64,000 nucleotides of DNA from Panulirus ornatus. Its lineage: Eukaryota; Arthropoda; Malacostraca; Decapoda; Palinuridae. The DNA is taken from positions 12,037,797 to 12,101,796 of the forward strand of contig NC_092287.1 of NCBI RefSeq assembly GCF_036320965.1, read 5' to 3'. The position numbers and the translations under genes are program-made. Under the pieces are notes generated by a model. That model was not told where the DNA came from. It saw only the letters and a list, made by a program, of their open reading frames with translations, and did no database searches. Positions 26,729-37,237 of this stretch are shown here, in pieces; within the stretch, counting starts at the first letter, position 1, and each line of letters begins with the position of its first letter.

Positions 26729-28283
26729 CTCCTATGAGTCCACAGGGAAAATGAAACACGATAAAGTCCCAAGTGCACTTTCGTGTGATAATCGCATCAT
26801 CAGGGCAGACACAAGAGAGAAATATAAGTCAGTTGATATACATCGAAGAGACGAAGCTAGGACGCTATTTGGTAAACATGCGACTGTCGAAGACATAAAC
26901 GAGCGTTCATAAACCTATCATTTTACAAATTTTATCGGCAATAAAGTTATCTAATTTGTATAGACCAACACTAACATTAAGATTATAATTCTTTGTGTAT
27001 TTAATAATAGAATATTCAATGATATTTCTCGCGGTAATAGAGTTAGCGTTAGTAACTGAGATGGCATTACTCCAGTCAGTACAATGATCATAGTTTTTAA
27101 CGTGATTAAACAAGGCATTTGATTCTTGTCCCGTTCTTATACTATATTTTTGTTGCTTAAGCCTAAGAGAAAGATTCTTACCATTCTGCCCAACGTGAAA
27201 TTTATCACAATTTCCGCATGGCACTTTATAGATGCATCCAAGAGAATTTTCTGGCGAATTCCTGATCAAGATATTCTTTATTGTATTATTCTTGCTGAAC
27301 GCAACATCTACATTAAGGATTTATGCAACATGGGAAGTAAAGTGAAATTATTATCAAAAGGGAGAACTAAAAGATTCTTGGTGTCAATGGGAGGTTTGGG
27401 CTCAACTCCATAGGATGATTTCTTTGCTAACTTAATGGATTTGTCAACGAAAGATTTAGGGTACTTTAATTTAGATCCAATAGAATATCTCTTCTCAAAC
27501 TCATCATCAATAAACTCTGGACCGCAAATACGTAATGCCCTAAGGAAAATAGATTGAAATGATGATAATCTAATTGTCATGTTGGGATGAGTAATAATGG
27601 ATATATGAGCATACATTGGTGGATTTTCTGTATATGATAAACTTAAACTTGTTTCCTTGCCTATGGATCATGCAATCTAGAAATGGTAACATACCATTAT
27701 TTTCATTTTCTATAGTATATTAAATGGAAGGTACTAAATTGTTAAGTCAGGGGAGAAATATTTGTAAATTTTCATTTGTTGGCCCAAAACAAAGAACATC
27801 ATCTACATTCCTAAACCAAATTGCATTAGAAGGTAAGATATCCTTTAGAAATTTTGTTTCAAAAAATTCCATATAAAGATTACTTAGTACAGGCGAAAGA
27901 GGGTTACTCATTGCCATGCTAAATTTTTGATCATGATAATCTCCATTGAATTGAAATACACAGTCTTTTACAAACAATTCTATCAGTTCAATGAAAACAG
28001 ACTCTAAAACTGGTAAATGAAAATCATCTAAGACATCAAATATATATTCTGAAAGGTCATCAACTGGAACTTAAAACTAATTAGTTTGAAATCAAAATTA
28101 GCATTGATAATGTTTAACTTGTTGACAAAATTTATGTTGTTCATGATATTAGAATTTGATACCTTACACTCTACAGGGCTTAATAAAGAAACTAACCATT
28201 TGACAATTTATATGTGGTGGAGCCTACTAAACTCACTATAGGTCTTGCTGGAAAAATCTGTTTATGTGTTTATGTGTTTTATG
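26729..28283 (-). mobile_element. Penelope-like element, 5'-truncated
   Basis: Minus strand, 5' to 3': FPARPIVS region near 28245, a decayed FDVSSLF region, NPLSPVLSNLYMEFFETK and FRNVDDVLCFG (27747-27977; catalytic YVDD changed to NVDD), linker, then a long intact C-terminal frame (27269-26907). That frame holds GCIYKVPCGNCDKFHVGQNGK, the GIY-YIG region with the usual YVG changed to HVG, then NHVKNYDHCTDWSNAIS. The 3' region 26729-26906 follows. It meets another PLE head to head at about 28283. Confidence 0.9.
26767..26807 (-). ncRNA. hammerhead-ribozyme-like motif in PLE 3' region (core boxes intact)
   Basis: In PLE sense: TGCC, CTGATGA, one extra T, GCG..CAC hairpin, GAAA, GTGCACTT, GGGA. 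The CTGATGA and GAAA boxes are both intact. Helix I has one mismatch and helix II is weakened. It lies downstream of the PLE frame in sense orientation, as described for PLE hammerheads. Confidence 0.45.
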
Positions 28284-29637
28284 TGTTTTGATAAGGATTC
28301 CTTGTGTGCATTAGGCCATGGTTTAAGTTTTGTGTGTTCTAACAGGGAAGCCAGCTGTGTTGATGTCACAAAGTATTTTTGCAAGCTTGAGAAATACAGT
28401 AACTTAACTAATGATGAAAGTGATATCTGTAAGGGTTCAGCGTCTGGCAATTTGTCAAAACCATTGTAACCTAATTGCCCTTAAAGATTTATAAGAACTA
28501 TTAACTCTTTGAAAAGAAATACAAAGATATACATATTACTAAAGCAGATAAGGCTAACACTATTGTGATTTTAGACAAAAGTAACTATTCATCTAAAATG
28601 AATGAGCTTCTAAATGATGACACAACATATTCTAAACTTAGTAAAAATCCCTTAGAAGCAGTAAATTCCCATTTTGATAAAGAAATGAAGTTGTTGTTGA
28701 AAGGTAATAGTTCTCTTATCAAAAGTTTGTCATCTTTGCCACTTCATTGCCATATGTATATGGACTTATCAAAACACATAAACAGAATTTTCCGGCAAGA
28801 CCTATAGTGAGTTCAGTAGGCTCCATCACATATAAATTGTCAAAAAGGTTAGTTTCTTTATTAAGCCCTTTAGTGGGTAAGGTCAAATTCTGATATCATG
28901 AACAATGTAGATTTAGTCAACAAGCTAAACAATATCAATGTTACTTTTGATTTCAGACCAGCTAGCTTTGACGTTTCCTCACTTCTCATTAAAGTTCCAG
29001 TTGATGACCTTTTAGAATATTTATTTGATGTCTGAGATAATATTCATTTATCTGTTTCAGAGTCTGTTTTCACTGAACTGATAAAATTGCGTATAAAAGA
29101 CTGTGTATTTCAATTCAATGGAGATTATTATGCTCAAAAATTTGGTATGGCAATGGGTAACCCTCTTTCACTTGTACTAAGTAATCTTTGTATGGAATTT
29201 AAAAGAAAAAAAAACTTCTAATGCAATTAGGTTTAGGTATGTAGATGATGTTCTTTGTGTTTGGCCAACAAATGAAAATTAACAAATATTTCTCCCCTTA
29301 CTTAACAATTTGATAACTACCATCAAATTTACTGTAGAAAATGAAAATGATGTTATGTTACCATTTTTATTTGCATGATCCATAGGCAAGAAAACAAGTT
29401 TAAGTTTAGCATATAAAGAAAACATGCCAATGTATGCTCATATATCCATTATTACTCATCCCAACATGACAGAGTTAAATCATCATCATTTTAATCTATG
29501 TTCCTTAAGACATTCATGAATCAGCAGTCCAGAGTCGATGATGAGTTTGAGAAGATATATTCTATTGGATCAAGGTTAAAGTGCCTTAGAACTATCATTG
29601 GTAACTCCCATAAGTTATCAAAGAAATCATTTTATAG
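28284..29637 (+). mobile_element. Penelope-like element, truncated at both ends and decayed
   Basis: Plus strand: DSLCALGHGLSFVCSNREAS, ILDKSNYSSKMNELLNDD (28565-), a broken KTHKQ..RPIVSS region with LVSLLSPLVGKV at 28850-28880, NPLSLVLSNLC, and YVDDVLCVW near 29240 followed by a stop. The linker then runs to KKSFYRS at 29637, where an inverted RTE begins. Several frameshifts. GIY-YIG is absent. Confidence 0.87.
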
Positions 29638-30327
29638 ATCTTCACCAATTCCATTTACAACACTGAACACCCCATGTATACCAATTATTCCCTCAACTGC
29701 CACATTACTCACCTTTGCATTCAAATCACCCATCACTATAACCCGGTCTCGTGCATCAAAACCACTAACACACTCATTCAGATGCTCCCAAAACACTTGC
29801 CTCTCATGATCTTTCTTCTCATGCCCAGGTGCATAGGCACCAATAATCACCCATCTCTCTCCATCAGCTTTCAGTTTTACCCATATCGTCTAGAGTTCAC
29901 TTTCTTACACTCTATCATATACTCGCACCACTCCTGTTTCAGGAGTAGTGCTACTCCTTCCCCTGCTCTTGTCCTCTCACTAACCCCTGACTTTACTCCC
30001 AAGACATTCCCAAACAACTCTTCCCTTTAACCCTTGAGCTTCCTTTCACTCAGAGACAAAACATCCAGGCTTCTTTCCTCAAACATACTACCTATTTCTC
30101 CTTTTTTCTCATCTTGTTTACATCCACACACATTTAGACACCCCAGTCTGAGCCTTCGAGGAGGATGAGCACTCCTCGCGTGACTCCTTCTTCTGTTTCC
30201 CCTTTTAGAAAGTTAAAATGCAAGTAGGGGAGGGTTTCTAGCCCCCTGCTCCCGTCACCTTTAGTCGCCTTCTACGACACGTGAGGAATGCGTGGGAAAT
30301 ATTCTTTCTCCCCTATCCCCAAGGAGG
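29638..30327 (-). mobile_element. RTE 5' part (5' UTR + first half of endonuclease), inverted
   Basis: Minus strand from 30327: the conserved RTE start CCTTGGGGATAGGGGAG, the 5' UTR, then endonuclease up to GVFSVVNGIGEDL at 29638, including YAPGHEKKDHE and GDLNAKVSN. It is joined without spacer to a plus-strand RTE 3' part at 30328. Confidence 0.88.
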
Positions 30328-32030
30328 GTATTGATTGAGAGGGTGAAGGCATGTACAGAGCATCAGATTGGGGAAGAGCAGTGTGGTTTCAGAAGTGGTA
30401 GAGGATGTGTGGATCAGGTGTTTGCTTTGAAGAATATATGTGAGAAATACTTAGAAAAGCAAATGGATTTGTATGTAGCATTTATGGATCTGGAGAAGGC
30501 ATATCATAGAGTTGATAGAGATGCTCTGTGGAAGGTATTAAGAATATATGGTGTGGGAGGCAAGTTTTAGAAGCAGTGAAAAGTGTTTATCGAGGATGTA
30601 AGGCATGTGTACATGTAGGAAGAGAGGAAAGTGATTGGTTTTCAGTGAATTTAGGTTTGCGGCAGGGGTGTGTGATGTCTCCATGGTTGTTTAATTTGTT
30701 TATGGATGGGGTTGTTAGGGAGGTGAATGGAAGAGTTTTGGAAAGTGGGGCAAGTATGCAGTCTGTTGTGGATAAGAGAGCTTGGGAAGTGATTCAGTTG
30801 TTGTTCGCTGATGATACAGCGCTGGTGGCTGATTCATGTGAGAAACTGCAGAAGCTAGTGACTGAGTCTGGTAAAAAGTGTGAAAGAAGAAACTTGTGGG
30901 TAAATGTGAATAAGAGTAAGGTTATTAGGTACAGTAGGGTTGAGGGTCAAGTCAATTGGGAGGTAGGTTTGAATGGAGAAAAACTGTAGGAAGTGAAGTG
31001 TATTAGATATCTGGGAGTGGATTTGGCAGTGGATGGAACCATGGAAGCGGACATGAATCGTAGGGTGGGGGAGGGGGCGAGAATTCTGGGAGCCTTGAAG
31101 AATGTGTGGAAGTCGAGAACATTATCTTGGAAAGCAAAAATGGGTATTTTTGAAGGAGTAGTGGTTCCAACAATGTTGTATGGTTGCGAGGCGTGGGCTA
31201 TGAACAGAGTTGTGCGCAGGAGGGAGGATGTGCTGGAAATGAGATGTTTGAGGACAATATGTGGTGTGAGGTGGTGTAATCGAGTAAGTAATAATAGTGT
31301 ATGGGAGATGTGTGGTAATAAAAAGAGTGTGGTTGAGAGAGCAGAAGAGGGTGTTTTGAAATGGTTTGATCACATGGAGAGAATGACTGATGAAAGATTG
31401 ACCAAGAGGATATATATGCCAGAGGTGGAGGGAACGAGGAGAAGTGGGAGACGAAATTGGAGGTGGAAAGATGGAGTGAAAAAGATTTTGAGTGATCGGG
31501 GCCTGAACATGCAGGAGGGTGAAAGGCGTGCAAGGAATAGAGTGAATTGGAACGATGTGGTATACCGGGGTCGACGTGCTGTCAATGGATTGAACCAGGG
31601 CATCTGACGCGTCTGGGGTAAACCATGGAAAGTTCTGTGGGGCTTGGATGTGGAAAAAGAGCTGTGGTTTCGGTGCTTTATTACATGACAACTAGAGACT
31701 GAGTGTTAACGAATGGGGCCTTTGTTGGTTTTTTCCTAGCGGTACCTCGCACACATGAGGGTGGAGGGTGTTGATATTCCCTGTGTGGCGGGTTGGCGAT
31801 GGTAATGAATAAAGGCAGACAGTATGAATTATGTACATGGGTATATATGTATATGTCTGTGTGTGTATATATATATGTATACATTGAGATGTATAGGTAT
31901 GCATATATGCTTTGTGTGGACGTGTATGTATATACATGTGTTTGTGAGTGGGTTGGGCCATTCTCTCGTCTGTTTCCTTGCGCTACCTCGCTAACGCGGG
32001 AGACAGCGACAAATCAAAATACTTGTTTAT
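30328..32030 (+). mobile_element. RTE 3' part (RT, C-terminal domain, long 3' UTR)
   Basis: Plus strand from [19 protein letters not shown] through [30 protein letters not shown] (about 30799-30825) and the C-terminal [11 protein letters not shown], ending 31605, then the long 3' UTR with the 3' hairpin at about 31980-32008. Damage: two bases lost near 30565, TAG at 30987-30989, and KAYD changed to KAYH in motif A. Together with 29638-30327 it looks like one insertion with an inverted 5' segment. Confidence 0.9.
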
Positions 32031-32299
32031 GGATGTATCCAAGATATGGTTGTACTTTGTGTAATGAAGACAATTGAGAAACATCAAAAGCCAGAATTCC
32101 AGTTTCATGATAAGAGAAGTGGACAAGGCAGTATGATACAGTGGTTAAATTGATGGAAACTACTATTGACGTTTGTGTAAATAAATTATACATTTCCCTT
32201 TTCCATAGCCAGAGGTTGAACCATTATGTGGCATTCATTTTTCATTTCATTTCAGGCTAGAAGTTTCAGTTTTCTAAACTATTTCTTACATTTTTCATA

Positions 32300-32301
<2 letters not shown>

Positions 32302-32353
<52 letters not shown>

Positions 32354-32354
32354 C
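32302..32354. repeat. (TA)n-(GT)n microsatellite
   Basis: TA run followed by a short GT run at the 5' border of the next RTE. Confidence 0.93.
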
Positions 32355-32379
32355 GTGTATATTTATGTATATGTATATT

Positions 32380-34487
32380 TAGGCATGGGAAGAAAGATCA
32401 TGAGAGGCAAGTGTTTTGGGAGCAGCTGAATGAGTGTGTTAGTGGTTTTGATGCACGAGACCGGGTTATAGTGATGGGTGATTTGAATGCAAAGGTGAGT
32501 AATGTGGCAGTTGAGGGAATAATTGGTATACATGGGGTGTTCAGTGTAGTAAATGGAAATGGTGAAGAGCTTATAGATTTATGTGCTGAAAAAAGACTGA
32601 TGATTGGGAATACCTGGTTTAAAAGGCAAGATATACATAAGTATACTTATGTAAGTAGGAGAGATGGCCAGAGAGCGTTATTGGATTACGTGTTAATTGA
32701 CAGGCGTGCGAAAGAGAGACTTTTGGATGTTAATGTGCTGAGAGGTGCAACTGGAGGGATGTCTGATCATTATCTTGTGGAGGCTAAGGTGAAGATTTGT
32801 ATGGGTTTTCAGAAAAGAGGAGTGAATGTTGGGGTGAAGAGGGTGGTGAGAGTAAGTGAGGTTGGGAAGGAGACCTGTTTGAGGAAGTACCAGGAGAGAT
32901 TGAGTACAGAATGGAAAAAGGTGAGAACAATGGAAGTAAGGGGAGTGGGGGAGGAATGGGATGTATTTAGGGAATCAGTGATGGATTGCACAAAAGATGC
33001 TTGTGGCATGAGAAGAGTGGGAGGTGGGTTGATTAGAAAGGGTAGTGAGTGGTGGGATGAAGAAGTAAGAGTATTAGTGAAAGAGAAGAGAGAGGCATTT
33101 GGACGATTTTTGCAGGGAAAAAATGCAATTGAGTGGGATATGTATAAAAGAAAGAGACAGGAGGTCAAGAGAAAGGTGCAAGAGGTGAAAAAAAGGGCAA
33201 ATGAGAGTTGGGGTGAGAGAGTATCATTAAATTTTAGGGAGAATAAAAAGATGTTCTGGAAGGAGGTAAATAAAGTGCGGAAGACAAGGGAGCAAATGGG
33301 AACTTCAGTGAAGGGCGCAAATGGGGAGGTGATAACAAGTAGTGGTGATGTGAGAAGGAGATGGAGTGAGTATTTTGAAGGTTTGTTGAATGTGTATGAT
33401 GATAGAGTGGCAGATATAGGGTGTTTTGGTCGAGGTGGTGTGCAAAGTGAGAGGGTTAGGGAAAATGATTTGGTAAACTGAGAAGAGGTAGTGAAAGCTT
33501 TGCGGAAGATGAAAGCCGGCAAGGCAGCAGGTTTGGATGGTATTGCAGTGGAATTTATTAAAAAAGGGGGTGACTGTATTGTTCACTGGTTGGTAAGGTT
33601 ATTTGAAATATGTATGACTCATGGTGAGGTGCCTGAGGATTGGCGGAATGCGTGCATAGTGCCATTGTACAAAGGCAAAGGGGATAAGAGTGAGTGATCA
33701 AATTACAGAGGTATAAGTTTGTTGAGTATTCCTGGTAAATTATATGGGAAGGTATTGATTGAGAGGATGAAGGCATGTACAGAGCATCAGATTGGGGAAG
33801 AGCAGTGTGGTTTCAGAAGTGGTAGAGGATGTGTGGATCAGGTGTTTGCTTTGAAGAATGTATGTGAGAAATACTTAGAAAAGCAAATGGATTTGTATGT
33901 AGCCTTTATGGATCTGGAGAAGGCATATGATAGAGTTGATAGAGATGCTCTGTGGAAGGTATTAAGAATATATGGTGTGGGAGGAAAGTTGTTAGAAGCA
34001 GTGAAAAGTTTTTATCGAGGATGTAAGGCATGTGTACGTGTAGGAAGAGAGGAAAGTGATTGGTTCTCAGTGAATGTAGGTTTGCGGCAGGGGTGTGTGA
34101 TGTCTCCATGGTTGTTTAATTTGTTTATGGATGGGGTTGTTAGAGAGGTAAATGCAAGAGTTTTGGAAAGAGGGGCAAGTATGAAGTCTGTTGGGGATGA
34201 GAGAGCTTGGGAAGTGAGTCAGTTGTTGTTCGCTGATGATACAGCGCTGGTGGCTGATTCATGTGAGAAACTGCAGAAGCTGGTGACTGAGTTTGGTAAA
34301 GTGTGTGGAAGAAGAAAGTTAAGAGTAAATGTGAATAAGAGCAAGGTTATTAGGTACAGTAGGGTTGAGGGTCAAGTCAATTGGGAGGTGAGTTTGAATG
34401 GAGAAAAACTGGAGGAAGTGAAGTGTTTTAGATATCTGGGAGTGGATCTGGCAGCGGATGGAACCATGGAAGCGGAAGTGGATCATC
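32380..34487 (+). mobile_element. RTE with endonuclease and most of RT, 3'-interrupted
   Basis: Best view of the endonuclease-to-RT order. The endonuclease second half has KKDHERQVFWEQL, GDLNAKVSN, LLDYVLIDRR and SDHYLVEAKV (the APE-type Asp/His motif). A 200-residue basic linker follows (WKEVNKVRKTREQMGTS), then [52 protein letters not shown]. Two stops interrupt it: TGA at 33479-33481 and TGA at 33695-33697 (expected Cys). At 34487 it switches to an inverted RTE 5' end within GATCATCAAAAC. The 5' border abuts a TA/GT array. Confidence 0.92.
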
Positions 34488-35057
34488 AAAACCACTAACA
34501 CACTCATTCAGCTGCTCCCAAAACATTTGCCTCTCATGATCTTTCTTCTCATGCCCAGGTGCATATGCACCAATAATCACCCATATCTCTCCAACAACTT
34601 TCAGTTTTACCCATATTAATCGAGAATTTACTTTCTTACATTCTATCACATATTCCCACAACTCCTGTTTCAGGAGTAGTGCTACTCTTTCCCTTGCTCT
34701 TGTCCTCTCACTAACCCCTGACTTTACTCCCAAGACATTCCCAAACCACTCTTCCCCTTTACCCTTGAGCTTCGTTTCACTCAGAGCCAAAACATCCAGG
34801 TTCCTTTCCTCAAACATACTACCTATCTCTCCTTTTTTCACATCTTGGTTACATCCAAACACATTTAGACACCCCAATCTGAGTCTACGAGGAGGATGAG
34901 CACTCCCCGCGTGACTCCTTCTGTTTCCCATTTTTTAGAAAGTTAAATTACAAGGAGGGGAGGATTTCTGGCCCCCCTCTCCCGTCCCTTCTAGTCGCCT
35001 TCTACGACACGTGAGGAATGCGTGGGAAGTATTCTTTCACCCCTATCCCCAGGGATA
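34488..35057 (-). mobile_element. RTE 5' part with apparent start codon, inverted
   Basis: Minus strand: the element starts at about 35057 (CCCTGGGGATAGGGG). ATG at 34929-34931 opens MGNRRSHAGSAHPPRRLRLG, then CLNVFG, LALSETKLKGKG (catalytic Glu motif of APE endonucleases) and IGAYAPGHEKKDHE, ending at LNECVSGFD. This is the only copy here with an ATG at that place; others read GGCAAC. The lack of an ORF1 before the endonuclease fits RTE rather than Jockey-type elements. Confidence 0.88.
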
Positions 35058-35059
35058 AA

Positions 35060-35063
<4 letters not shown>

Positions 35064-35137
<74 letters not shown>
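35064..35137. repeat. (TA)n microsatellite
   Basis: TA run between the inverted RTE 5' end and the start of the duplicated 4.1-kb block. Confidence 0.95.
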
Positions 35138-35140
<3 letters not shown>

Positions 35141-36008
35141 TGAAGGAATAGTGGTTCCAACAATGTTGTATGGTTGCGAGGCGTGGGCTATGGATAGAGT
35201 TGTGCGCAGGAGGGTGGATGTGCTGGAAAAAGATGTTTGAGGACAAATGTGTGGTGTGAGGTGGTTTGATCGAGTAAGTAACGTAAGGGTAAGAGAGATG
35301 TGTGGAAATAAAAAGAGCGTGGTTGAGAGAGCAGAAGAGGGTGTTTTGAAATGGTTTGGGCACATGGAGAGAATGAGTGAGGAAAGATTGACCAAGAGGA
35401 TATATGTGTCGGAGGTGGAGGGAACGAGGAGAAGAGGGAGACCAAATTGGAGGTGGAAAGATGGAGTGAAAAAGATTTTGGGTGATCGGGGCCTGAACAT
35501 GCAGAAGGGTGAAAGGAGGGCAAGGAATAGAGTGAATTGGATCGATGTGGTATACCGGGGTTGACGTGCTATCAGTGGATTGAATCAGGGCATGTGAAGC
35601 GTCTTGGGTAAACCATGGAAAGTTGTGTGGGGCCTGGAAGTGGAAGGGAGCTGTGGTTTCGGGCATTATTGCATGACAGCTAGAGACTGAGTGTGAACGA
35701 ATGTGGCCTTTGTTGTCTTTTCCTAGCGCTACCTCGCACACATGAGGGGGGAGGTGGATGGTATTCCATGTGTGGCGAGGTGGCGATGGGAATGAATAAA
35801 GGCAGACAGTGTGAATTGTGTGCATGGTTATATATGTATGTGTCTGTGTGTGTATATATATGTGTACATTGAGATGTATAGGTATGTATATTTGCGTGTG
35901 TGGACGTGTATGTATATACATGTGTATGAGAGTGGTTTGGGTCATTTCTTTCGTCTGTTTCCTTGCGCTACCTCGCAAACGCGGGAGACAGCGACAAAGC
36001 AAAATAAA
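35138..36008 (+). mobile_element. RTE C-terminal fragment with long 3' UTR
   Basis: Starts at [20 protein letters not shown] directly after (TA)n. One base is lost near 35229 (GGAAAAAGATG), shifting the frame into [29 protein letters not shown], ending VVYRG at 35564. The long 3' UTR runs to the hairpin at 35966-35993 and an A-rich end. Confidence 0.9.
35966..35993 (+). other. predicted RTE 3'-end stem-loop
   Basis: CTCGC (35972-35976) pairs with GCGGG (35981-35985) over an AAAC loop, and CGCT (35966-35969) pairs with AGCG (35990-35993). The shape is shared with the mini-RTE end and repeated at every RTE 3' end in the window. Confidence 0.5.
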
Positions 36009-36044
36009 AAGAAAAAAAATATATGTATATATCTATATATATAT

Positions 36045-36892
36045 GAATAGGGTTGAGTGACCGGTTAATTTGGAGGTAAGTTTGAATGGAGAAAATCTCG
36101 AGGAAGTGAAGTGTTTTAGATATCTCGGAGTGGATTTGGCAGAGGATGGAAACATGGAAGTGGAAGTGAAACACAGGGTGGGGTAGGGGGCGAAAGTTCT
36201 GGGAGCGTTGAAAGATGTGTAGAAGGAGAGAAATTTATCTCTGAAGGCAAAAATGGGTATGTTTGAAGGAATAGTGGTTACAACAATGCTCTATGGTCGC
36301 GAGGCGTTGGCTTTAGATTGGGTTGTGCGGAGGAGGGTGGATGTGTTGGATATGAGATGTTTGAGGACAATATGTGGTGTAGGGTGGCTTGATCGAGTAA
36401 GTAATGGAAGGGTTAGAGTGATGTGTGGTAATAAAAAGAGTGTGGGTGAGAGAGCAAAAGAGGGTGTGTTGAAATTGTTTGGTCATATGGAGAGAATGAA
36501 TGAGGAAAACATTGACAAAGAGGATATATTTGTCAGAGGTGGAGGGAACGAGGAGAAGTGAGAGACCAAATTGGTGGTGGAAGGATGTAGTGAAAAAGAT
36601 TTTGAGCAATCAAGCCTAAGCATGCAGGAAGGTGAAAGGCTTGCAAGGAATAGAGTGAATTGGCACAATGCGGTATACCGGGTTGAGGTGCGGTCAGTGG
36701 ATAGAACCAGGACATGTGAAGCGTCTGTGGTAAACCATGGAAAGTTTTGTGAGGCCTGGATGTTGGGGGTGGGGGGTAGTTGGTGGGGGAGAGGTGGGCG
36801 GCATTACATGTCTGGCGGGGTGACTAGAGGCAGCAAATATGAATTATATACATGTGTATATATATCTGTGTTTGTTTATAAATGTTTATTTA
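36045..36892 (+). mobile_element. RTE, older divergent subfamily, C-terminal and 3' UTR fragment
   Basis: Diverged [55 protein letters not shown], with stops (TGA near 36058, TAG near 36184) and a frameshift after GGNEEK. The 3' UTR is shorter and changed (GTGGTAAACCATGG, GGCGGCATTACATG). Near-identical twin at 42243-43092. Confidence 0.85.
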
Positions 36893-37187
36893 TATTATAC
36901 TTTGTCGCTCTCTCACCGCGTTAGCGAGGGAGCCTAAGGAAACAGACGAAAGAATGGCCCAACCCACCCTCATACAAATGTATATACATACAAGTCCACA
37001 TACGCACATATACACTACAATACATTTCAACGTTATCTTTTTATTTTATCATAATTTGTCACTGTCTCCCACGTTAGCGAGGTAGCGCAAAGAAACAGAC
37101 GAAAGAATGGCCCAACCCACACATATGCACATCTGTATACATACACGTCCACACACGCATATATACATACCTATACGTCTCAAAGTG

Positions 37188-37190
<3 letters not shown>
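36893..37190 (-). mobile_element. two consecutive RTE 3' tails, antisense
   Basis: 36900-37030 and 37050-37190 each show TTTGTC(G/A)CT.TCTC, the hairpin CGTTAGCGAG, AAACAGACGAAAGAATGGCC and CATACA..GTCCACA on the plus strand, that is, two minus-strand RTE 3' ends in a row facing the plus-strand 3' UTR on their left. Confidence 0.82.

Positions 37191-37233
<43 letters not shown>
37191..37233. repeat. (TA)n microsatellite
   Basis: Short array here. In the duplicated block the same array is about 210 bases (43391-43600). Confidence 0.95.

Positions 37234-37237
<4 letters not shown>

Noticed and set aside
33906..34109. 67-residue open frame starting [13 protein letters not shown], repeated in many places
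   Set aside because: It is the antisense of the RT region around RQGCVMSPW and recurs wherever that region occurs, on the opposite strand.
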